Assembly: GCA_000715685.1 (NCBI GenBank)
Contig: KL569376.1
Location: 7,790 to 18,808, forward strand
Direction: 5' to 3'
Length of the DNA stretch: 11,019 bases
Origin: Streptomyces lilacinus
Lineage (GTDB): Bacteria; Actinomycetota; Actinomycetes; Streptomycetales; Streptomycetaceae
The notes under the pieces were generated by a model. It was not told the DNA's origin and searched no databases. It saw only the letters and a program-made list of their open reading frames with translations. Shown one piece after another: positions 5,766-11,019 of this stretch (positions are counted from its first letter, which is position 1; each line of letters begins with the position of its first letter). The position numbers were made by a program, and so were the translations under genes.

Positions 5766-6962
5766 TTAGTTGGCGAGCGTCCTGCGACGGCGAGTGATCA
5801 GCACGGCCGCCGTGACCGCTGCCGCTGCGGCGATGCAGGCACCGGCGGCGATCAAGTTGCGCTTAGTCAGCAGGGTGTTGCCGCTGCCCGCCTCGTCGGA
5901 TTGCTTGCTCGCGGGGGACGCGGCGGCGTTGGGGGCTGCGGACTTGGCGGCTGCGAGCTCCGGGAGCGGGCTCACGTCCGGGGGGCCCGGGTCGCCCGGG
6001 TTCTGCAGGGCGATGCGGGGGCGGACTACGCCGTAGCCGATGCTGTCACTGCGCTTCTCGCCGCTTTTGGGGCCGCCGGCGGTGTTGATGAGCACGCGGA
6101 GGACCTGGTTGGCGGTCCAGTCCGGGTGCGCGGACCAGATGAGGGCGGCGGAGGCGGATGCGAGGGCGGTGGCGTCGCTTGTGCCGTTGCCTCGACAGAT
6201 TCCTGTCTCACCCAGGCAGTTAGCCACCATGTTGTCACCTGGCGCGGCTAGGTCTACTTGTGATCCCCGTTGTGACCACGTCGTTGCTTTGATGTCTTCG
6301 TCCACTGCGGACACGCCCACAACGCCTGGGTACGCGGCCGGGTACTGAACCTCATTGCCTTTGTCGCCAGTGTTGCCTACACCCGCAAAGACGATCTTTC
6401 CTTTGGAGATGGCGTAGTCAATCGCCTCTTTTTGCTCAGGAACCGCTACCGGCGCCGCCAGGGAGATGTTGATGATCTTCGCGTCGGAGTCGGCAGCAAA
6501 GCGGACAGCTCTGCTGACAGCGGCTCCCGGAAGCGTCCGCGTTCTGGGAGCACTGGCAGTGGCCACTCTGAGTGGCAGGATCTTCGCCCCAGGCGCCAGT
6601 CCAAACGATCCTTGCCCACCGTCGCTTCGCCCCGTACCCGCGATGAAGAGGGCCATTCGCGTCCCATGGCCGTCATAGTCAGGAGGAGTGTCTCCAGCTA
6701 CCCCCGAAAAGTCTCGTCCAGCAAGGACTTGCCCTTGCAGGTCGGGGAGATTCGGGTCAACACCACTATCAATGACCGCTACGGTCACTCCTGCGCCGGT
6801 GCTGGTCTTCCACAGCTCCTCTGCATGCATCGCATCCAGGTACCACTGCCGTGAGCGGACCGTGTCCGCTTGAGCCGGGCTTGTAGGAACAGCAAGTCCG
6901 GAGAGCATGAAAGCGGCACAAACCGCGCTTCGCCATCGAGCGGTCGCCATGCTGGGACGCAT
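5766..6962 (-). CDS. mycP: Type VII secretion-associated subtilisin-like serine protease (mycosin)
   Basis: This is a membrane-anchored S8 protease of the mycosin type. Numbering is from ATG 6962 (398 residues). A signal peptide at about 6-33 ends in SPAQA. The conserved RSRQWYLDAM element then leads into the catalytic triad D65 (AVIDSGVD), H99 (DGHGT) and S262 (GNGTSDATA), with oxyanion Asn197 (GVGNTGD). A Pro/Ala-rich linker at about 320-365 is followed by one membrane helix at about 370-389 and an RRRR stop-transfer end, so the protease faces outward. The frame extends to TTG 6989, which overlaps the previous stop but has no ribosome site. ATG 6962 has a weak AAAGAG, and ATG 6950 would also keep the signal peptide. 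Mycosins stabilise ESX complexes and cleave substrates such as EspB. The neighbouring WXG protein is the obvious candidate substrate. Confidence 0.92.
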   Translation of the reverse strand: MRPSMATARWRSAVCAAFMLSGLAVPTSPAQADTVRSRQWYLDAMHAEELWKTSTGAGVTVAVIDSGVDPNLPDLQGQVLAGRDFSGVAGDTPPDYDGHGTRMALFIAGTGRSDGGQGSFGLAPGAKILPLRVATASAPRTRTLPGAAVSRAVRFAADSDAKIINISLAAPVAVPEQKEAIDYAISKGKIVFAGVGNTGDKGNEVQYPAAYPGVVGVSAVDEDIKATTWSQRGSQVDLAAPGDNMVANCLGETGICRGNGTSDATALASASAALIWSAHPDWTANQVLRVLINTAGGPKSGEKRSDSIGYGVVRPRIALQNPGDPGPPDVSPLPELAAAKSAAPNAAASPASKQSDEAGSGNTLLTKRNLIAAGACIAAAAAVTAAVLITRRRRTLAN

Positions 6963-6985
6963 ATATCTTCGGCTCTTTCTGCGGA

Positions 6986-8563
6986 TCAATCGATAACAGG
7001 CGGCACGACACGACGTCCGCCCTGCGCCCAGGTCTCTTCGTCCTCAACCAGGTACTCGGGGCGCTGATCATTGCGCCGTGCAGGACCGTTCTGAACACGG
7101 TTCGTCTCTGTGGCATGGCGCACGAGCCCCGTACCTCCAGGAGTGAACGCTGCGTCCGCTGCCGCGGATCGCCGCCGGGGGATACTTCCAACGACGCCAC
7201 CCGGCTCAGTGGCCAGTCGTCGGCCAGCAGCCGACCGTCCTCTGGCCGGACCAGACGAGGCCCCTGGCGTTGCCCCGTATGGTGCATAGCCTGCTTGGGC
7301 ACGGCCTTGACCAGGCTCTGTACCGATCACCGTTCCTCCCGACGTCGGCGGCTGAACCTGCCCGGGAGAGCGAGGTACTGGGCGCCCGCCGACGATGCCG
7401 TCACCAGGCGCGGCTACACCGGGGACCCTGAGCTGACCGCCAGCAATACCACGAGCTGGCGAACCGGGGACTGCGCCTGCGCGGGATCCCCCGAGCGGCA
7501 ATGCCGGTTTGGCACCCATGGCTGCCGGTCCGCTGCCAGCCGGCGGCATGGAGGGAATGCTGAATGCGGGCCGCGCCAATGGATTATTGGTCGTCTCGCC
7601 GGTGTGAGGCGGCGTGTTCAGGCCACTGGATGGAGCGATCGGCGTCGGTGGCACCGCCAAACCCCCATCAACTTTCGTGTGCGACAGCGGCATAGCCAGC
7701 TCAACGCGGGAGACATGCCGCACCACTGAGCTACCGCCATCCCCCAAATGGGCTCCCCCAGCAGTCGGCGTATATCCCGCACTCTGCAGCCCACCACCAA
7801 CCGGCTGCACGCCCTTGGCCTCACCACCAGCGGACGAACCCGTTCTCCCCGATCCCCCCGGGGCGGGGAGGTACTCGACCTGTTCGACTTCTCCCGGAAA
7901 GAATCCATTCATGTTCATCGGCCGAAACGTCGGCCGCTCTGCCGTCGACATCTGGTGCGCCGACCACGCATACGACTCCGCGAGCTTGCGCATCAGCCGA
8001 GCCGCCTCTGCCCGATCGGCATCCAGGCGCTGCTGCGCGGCATACGCCTGCTGCCGCGACGGGCCCTGCTGCTGCAGGCCGCTCTGCTGCTCCAGCAGAG
8101 GAGATGACGGCACGGAACCGACCATCCCCGGATGGTTGCTGCGGTACGAGTTGAGCACCGTCTTGGACTCCGCCGACACCTCAGGCATCGACCCTTTGAC
8201 GTCGCCCAACGTCTGCGCGGCGTGCAGCGTCCACGTCCCCGCGCTGTCGCTGAACTCACTCAGCCTGAGGGTGGCGTTGGCCATGTCCGTGCCCCACTCA
8301 CGGAAGGCGTCACCGCCCTGGCCTTCCCACTCGACCGCTGCCATGTGCTTCTTGAGCGCCTCGCCAAGGTACTTGATCCTGTCGGCAGCGGTCTTGAGCT
8401 TGTCGCCAAGGGCCCGAGTCGTGCCCGGGTCCGCATTCGCGACCATGGCGCGCAGCTCTTCGTGGGACTTCGACTCGAAATCGGATGTGGTGAACAGGCC
8501 GCTGCTGGGCTGCTTGATCAGAGGGCTGACGCCACCAACCGGGCCGGGAGGAGGAGTGGTCAT
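6986..8563 (-). CDS. PPE/EspB-like WXG protein with long disordered tail, T7SS substrate
   Basis: This is a 525-residue protein. Residues 30-125 form a helical WXG region with W79-E-G81 followed by GGDAFREWG. Helices continue at about 170-207 (Gln/Ala-rich, then MRKLAESYAWSAHQMS). Residues 215-480 are Pro/Gly/Ser-rich and probably disordered. The C-terminus has a distinct acidic-aromatic motif (Y504-LVEDEET-W512) and ends in VVPPVID; from memory this tail recurs in Streptomyces homologues. Y504-LVE-D508 also reads as YxxxD. A WXG helical domain plus a disordered tail next to a mycosin resembles mycobacterial EspB, which MycP1 cleaves in its tail. The ATG at 8563 overlaps the upstream stop (TGATG), with AAGGG eight bases upstream. 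Its stop overlaps the mycosin's possible TTG start. Sequence identity to EspB is not claimed. Confidence 0.85.
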   Translation of the reverse strand: MTTPPPGPVGGVSPLIKQPSSGLFTTSDFESKSHEELRAMVANADPGTTRALGDKLKTAADRIKYLGEALKKHMAAVEWEGQGGDAFREWGTDMANATLRLSEFSDSAGTWTLHAAQTLGDVKGSMPEVSAESKTVLNSYRSNHPGMVGSVPSSPLLEQQSGLQQQGPSRQQAYAAQQRLDADRAEAARLMRKLAESYAWSAHQMSTAERPTFRPMNMNGFFPGEVEQVEYLPAPGGSGRTGSSAGGEAKGVQPVGGGLQSAGYTPTAGGAHLGDGGSSVVRHVSRVELAMPLSHTKVDGGLAVPPTPIAPSSGLNTPPHTGETTNNPLARPAFSIPSMPPAGSGPAAMGAKPALPLGGSRAGAVPGSPARGIAGGQLRVPGVAAPGDGIVGGRPVPRSPGQVQPPTSGGTVIGTEPGQGRAQAGYAPYGATPGASSGPARGRSAAGRRLATEPGGVVGSIPRRRSAAADAAFTPGGTGLVRHATETNRVQNGPARRNDQRPEYLVEDEETWAQGGRRVVPPVID

Positions 8564-9027
8564 CAGATCTGCCCTTCATCGCTGCCGCTGCTGCTTCCGC
8601 TACCACCGCTCTTACCGACGGGCTGCTGCCCGACCATCCGCCGGGCTTTCTCGTTCGGGTCGAGCTTCGGCTCGTAGAGCTCCCTCGTGCGGGCTTGGAT
8701 GGCCCACATGCGATCACGCAATTCCGTGTCCACGTTCGCGTAACCCACGCTCGCCGCATGAACTGCCGTGCTCAGGGCCTCAATCTGGTCGGACAGGAGC
8801 TGAGAGAGGTTCTTCAGCTGGCCGTGAACCTCGTTGTAGGCGCTGTAGAGGGAGTTGACCTCAGCGAAGTTGACACCCAGTTGCGCAGGAACGATGTGGT
8901 TTTCCGCCATGCGGTGGGGAGCGGCCTCGGATTCGAGGAGAAAGTCGAGGAGCTTGTCGACCTCACCTTTGAAGGTTCTGAGTGTCTCCAGCTCTGTGCG
9001 CAGCTTTCCAGCCCCACCCGCACCCAC
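8563..9027 (-). CDS. PE/EsxB-like helical protein with YxxxD motif, partner of the 525-residue WXG protein
   Basis: This 154-residue protein has mostly helices. One helix at about 5-35 and one at about 52-115 form a hairpin. Y96-ANV-D100 is a clear YxxxD, followed by TELRDRMWAIQ. The tail from 133 is Gly/Ser-rich. It carries the YxxxD while the next gene carries the WXG turn, which is the split seen in PE-PPE and EsxB-EsxA pairs, so the two probably form a heterodimer that is exported together. The start is a GTG at 9027, with no earlier start codon in frame for at least 30 bases and a purine-rich run (GAGGGGCGGGACGG) upstream. It is first in the minus-strand operon, about 39 bases after the predicted transcription start. 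No signal peptide is present, as expected. Confidence 0.8.
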   Translation of the reverse strand: MGAGGAGKLRTELETLRTFKGEVDKLLDFLLESEAAPHRMAENHIVPAQLGVNFAEVNSLYSAYNEVHGQLKNLSQLLSDQIEALSTAVHAASVGYANVDTELRDRMWAIQARTRELYEPKLDPNEKARRMVGQQPVGKSGGSGSSSGSDEGQI

Positions 9028-9043
9028 GTCCGTCCCGCCCCTC

Positions 9044-9095
9044 GTGTCAGTCGCGTATCCCCGTACCGGCCAAGACTACTGACTGCGACTGACAC
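9044..9095. repeat. Perfect 11-base inverted repeat spanning promoter and leader
   Basis: GTGTCAGTCGC (9044-9054) and GCGACTGACAC (9085-9095) are exact reverse complements, 30 bases apart. One arm covers the promoter -35 element. The other lies in the untranslated leader 17 bases before the GTG at 9027. Because one arm is upstream of the start of transcription, no RNA hairpin forms. A looping operator or a second binding site for the same regulator is the natural reading. Confidence 0.55.
9073..9094 (-). promoter_or_regulatory. RecA-NDp/PafBC-type promoter of the PE/PPE-mycosin operon
   Basis: On the minus strand TGTCAGTC (9094-9087), eight bases, then TAGTCT (9078-9073) fits TGTCRGTG-N8-TANNNT with one mismatch at the last -35 base. 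Aligned without gaps to the promoter at 2160-2181 and extended two bases downstream, 20 of 24 positions agree, including the 10-base GTCAGT repeat. Predicted transcription starts near 9066. Control by PafBC is inferred from the motif. Confidence 0.6.
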
Positions 9096-9099
9096 TCAC

Positions 9100-9117
9100 T
9101 TGAGTACGGGTACTCAA
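9100..9117. promoter_or_regulatory. 18-base palindrome, probable operator, overlapping the dehydrogenase stop codon
   Basis: TTGAGTAC-GG-GTACTCAA is a perfect palindrome with 8-base arms and a 2-base centre. It covers the TGA of the molybdopterin gene and ends six bases upstream of the -35 element of the T7SS operon. The size and symmetry suit a dimeric repressor or activator. It could also fold as a small hairpin at the end of the dehydrogenase transcript, but the loop is tight and no T run follows. Confidence 0.5.
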
Positions 9118-11019
9118 ACCCCCGACGTCCCCGGCATCCCCGCCGCCCCCTGCGCCACCCCCGCCGCCGTCTGCGGCCGGATCGGGAGCCGGTTGATCGG
9201 TCGCCCCGTGGCGGCCCGCACCGCCGAAGCCACCGCCGCCGGCGAGGTCACGACCGGTACCGCGCTGATGGCCTTCGCCCCGAAGGGGGCGACGACATCG
9301 CGCTCCTCGACCAGCTTCACGATGTGGACGTCCGGCGTGTCGAGGGCCGTCGGGAGGGCGTACGCCGTGAGGTTGGGGCGGCGGACGAGGCCGTTGGCGG
9401 TGCGGAGGTTTTCGGTGAGGGCGGCGCCGATGCCCTGGGTGATGCCGGCTTCGATACGGGCGCGGGCCTGGGCGGGGTTGAGGACGCGGCCGACGTCCTG
9501 GGCCACGGCCATCTCCACGACGCGGACGGAGCCGAGCTCGATGTCGACGTCGACGACCGCCCGCACCGCGCAGAAGGCCATGCCGACGAAGGCGTCGCCC
9601 TGGCCCGTGTCGTCCAACGGTTCCGTGGGATGCGGGCGGCACTGCGCCGTCGCCCACAGTTCCTTGCCGTCCAGCGCCTCGGCGACGGTCGTGCTCAGCA
9701 CGCCGTCGTACGAGGTGATCTTGCCGTCGGCGATGGTCAGCAGCTCCGTGGACATGCCGAACTGGTGGGCCAGGGGCTGCAGGAGCTGGGTGCGGACCAT
9801 GCGCGCCGCTCGTTCCACCGCGCCGCCGGAGACCCAGGTGTAGCGGCCGTGGCCGGCCGGGCCGGAGGGGGGCTGGTCGGTGTCGACGGGAGCGACGTGG
9901 ACCTCCTCGATGCCGAGGACGTCCTGGACGATCTGCCGGGCCAGGGTGGTGAAGCCCTGGCCGGTCTCGACGGCCGCGCAGATGACCGTGGCGACCGAGC
10001 CGCTGACCTTCACCGTCGCGGTGGAGACCTCGTCGGCGCCCTCCGCGCCCAGCATGTGGACCATGCCGAGGCCGTAGCCGACGCCGCGCCGGACCGCGCC
10101 CGGTTCGCCGGCGCCGTCGGGGCCGCCGGGCAGGAGCCAGTCGTCCTCGGAACCGTCGGGGTCGTCCATCGGCAGCGCGGGGAGCGGGAAGTCGCGGACG
10201 GCGCGGAGGAGTTCCGCGACCGGGGCGGGGCAGGTCACCGTCTGGCCGGTGGGCAGCAGGTCGCCGGTCGCCATGACGTTGCGCATGCGCAGCTCGGCCG
10301 GGTCCAGGCCCAGCTGTGCCGCGAGCTTGTCCATCTGGCCCTCGTAGGCGGCGCACACCTGCATGGCGCCCTCGCCGCGCACGTGGCCGGAGGGCGGGTT
10401 GTTGGTGCGGACCGCCCAGCCCTCGACGAAGGCGTGGGGGACGACGTAGGGGCCGCAGGCGAAGGCCACGGCGGCGGCCAGGGATTCGGAGGACGAGTCG
10501 GCGTAGGCGCCGGCGTCCATGAGGATCTGGGCCTCGACCTTGAGGAGCCGGCCGTCGGAGTCCGCGTGGTGGCGGTAGCGCAGGAGCGTCGGGTGGCGGT
10601 GCGGGTGGCCGAGGAAGGACTCCTCGCGCGTCGCCACGAGCTTGACGGGGTGGCCCGTGCGCAGGGCCAGCAGGCCGAGGGCGAGCTGGATGCCGGGGTC
10701 CTCGCGGTCGCCCATGGCGCCCGGCACGCCCGTGACGACGACCTTCACGCGCTCCGGCTCCAGGGCGAAGCAGGCGGCGGCCAGGTCGCGGTCGGCGTGC
10801 GGGTCGGTCGAGGCGGTGTAGATCTCGACGCCGCCGTCGGGGCGCGGCACGGCGAGCGCGGCCTCGGCGCCGATGGGCGCCGGGTCCTGGCGGCCGATGC
10901 GGTACAGGCCCTCGACGATCACCTCGCCCTGGACGTCGGGGTCGCCGAAGCGCAGCGGGATGTGGCGGATGAGGTTGCCGTCGGGGTGGAGGGGCTCGGC
11001 GGCGAACGCCTGCTCGGGG
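9114..11019 (-). CDS. Xanthine dehydrogenase family molybdopterin-binding subunit, C-terminal part; N-terminus off right edge
   Basis: The frame is open to the right edge, so about 634 residues of a protein usually near 750 are visible. Family signs in order are GLYRIGRQDPAPIGAEA, the EESFLGHPHRHP segment, GHVRGEGAMQ (Moco/substrate-binding arginine loop), LDPAELRMRN, ETGQGFTTLARQ (cofactor contact), GRVLNPAQARARIEAGITQGIGAAL and the final GRPINRLPI. The large subunit binds Mo-cytosine dinucleotide and hydroxylates purines or aldehydes with separate FAD and 2Fe-2S subunits, which are not in this window. In the segment normally containing G-x-G-E, an ungapped alignment puts Ala (codon 9261-9263) in the place of the catalytic Glu, so the activity may be altered. 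Almost every codon ends in G or C. The GTG at 10922 is internal, not the start. The gene is probably unrelated to the T7SS block. Confidence 0.88.
   Translation of the reverse strand, partial: PEQAFAAEPLHPDGNLIRHIPLRFGDPDVQGEVIVEGLYRIGRQDPAPIGAEAALAVPRPDGGVEIYTASTDPHADRDLAAACFALEPERVKVVVTGVPGAMGDREDPGIQLALGLLALRTGHPVKLVATREESFLGHPHRHPTLLRYRHHADSDGRLLKVEAQILMDAGAYADSSSESLAAAVAFACGPYVVPHAFVEGWAVRTNNPPSGHVRGEGAMQVCAAYEGQMDKLAAQLGLDPAELRMRNVMATGDLLPTGQTVTCPAPVAELLRAVRDFPLPALPMDDPDGSEDDWLLPGGPDGAGEPGAVRRGVGYGLGMVHMLGAEGADEVSTATVKVSGSVATVICAAVETGQGFTTLARQIVQDVLGIEEVHVAPVDTDQPPSGPAGHGRYTWVSGGAVERAARMVRTQLLQPLAHQFGMSTELLTIADGKITSYDGVLSTTVAEALDGKELWATAQCRPHPTEPLDDTGQGDAFVGMAFCAVRAVVDVDIELGSVRVVEMAVAQDVGRVLNPAQARARIEAGITQGIGAALTENLRTANGLVRRPNLTAYALPTALDTPDVHIVKLVEERDVVAPFGAKAISAVPVVTSPAAVASAVRAATGRPINRLPIRPQTAAGVAQGAAGMPGTSGV

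Noticed and set aside
6963-6989. TTG at 6989 as start of the mycosin gene
   Set aside because: There is no ribosome site, and the extra residues only add basic residues ahead of an already complete signal peptide. It remains possible through coupling with the overlapping stop.
7614-8858. Plus-strand frame of 414 codons opposite the WXG pair
   Set aside because: It is Ser/Arg/Pro/Cys-rich with no recognisable fold, and antisense to the YxxxD and WXG proteins, which have motifs and coupled starts.
9045-9066. Divergent plus-strand promoter from the TGTCAGTC arm
   Set aside because: Eight bases downstream the sequence is CCGTAC rather than TANNNT, and the only downstream plus-strand frame is antisense to the dehydrogenase.
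9100-9117. Palindrome as intrinsic terminator of the dehydrogenase gene
   Set aside because: A 2-base centre makes a tight hairpin, no T run follows, and it starts within the coding region's stop codon. An operator fits better, though a weak terminator role cannot be excluded.
9076-10356. Minus-strand frame of 426 codons overlapping the molybdopterin subunit in another phase
   Set aside because: It is almost entirely Arg/Gly/Pro/His, the signature of a shifted frame of a very GC-rich gene. The real frame has many xanthine dehydrogenase motifs.

Overview
The window looks like a Streptomyces chromosome segment, or that of a close actinomycete relative. GC content is very high, most codons end in G or C, GTG starts are common, and the gene families are typical of the genus. 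Three blocks belong to type VII (ESX/WXG) secretion biology, and a fourth is a metabolic gene at the right edge. No tRNA, rRNA, CRISPR array, transposase or integrase was seen.

Left block (1-2181, minus strand). A promoter at 2160-2181 drives three translationally overlapping genes. They encode an SseB-like small protein, a WXG100-like protein carrying a YxxxD motif, and the N-terminal 381 residues of a large protein with the Streptomyces T7SS-signal domain usually found at the front of Rhs/polymorphic toxins. The toxin end lies off the window.

Central block (about 2200-5746, plus strand). This is a five-gene run: a small helical protein of 156 residues; a 439-residue protein with an N-terminal WXG domain, a glycine/alanine-rich strand-like body and an amphipathic tail; a DcrB/LpqN-like (DUF1795-type) protein; and two tandem paralogues of an uncharacterised Streptomyces family. 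A 45-base remnant between the paralogues suggests that the DcrB-like gene was once duplicated along with them. A strong hairpin at 5712-5746 separates this run from the convergent block to the right. The run could be a secreted effector with a chaperone or immunity partner, but no function is proven.

Right block (5766-9113, minus strand). A 154-residue helical protein with YxxxD is followed by a 525-residue WXG protein with a long disordered tail (a PE/PPE- or EspB-like pair), and then by a membrane-anchored subtilase of the mycosin (MycP) type. The mycosin would act on substrates outside the membrane. No channel ATPase or Ecc membrane component is encoded here, so the secretion apparatus must be elsewhere.

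Far right (9114 to edge, minus strand). This is the C-terminal part of a molybdopterin-binding subunit of the xanthine dehydrogenase family. An alanine stands where the family's catalytic glutamate is expected.

The main regulatory observation is that the left and right T7SS blocks both start from promoters of the form TGTCAGT(G/C)-N8-TANNNT. This matches the actinobacterial LexA-independent DNA-damage promoter (RecA-NDp, bound by PafBC), and it implies co-regulation of a toxin module and a secretion/protease module.
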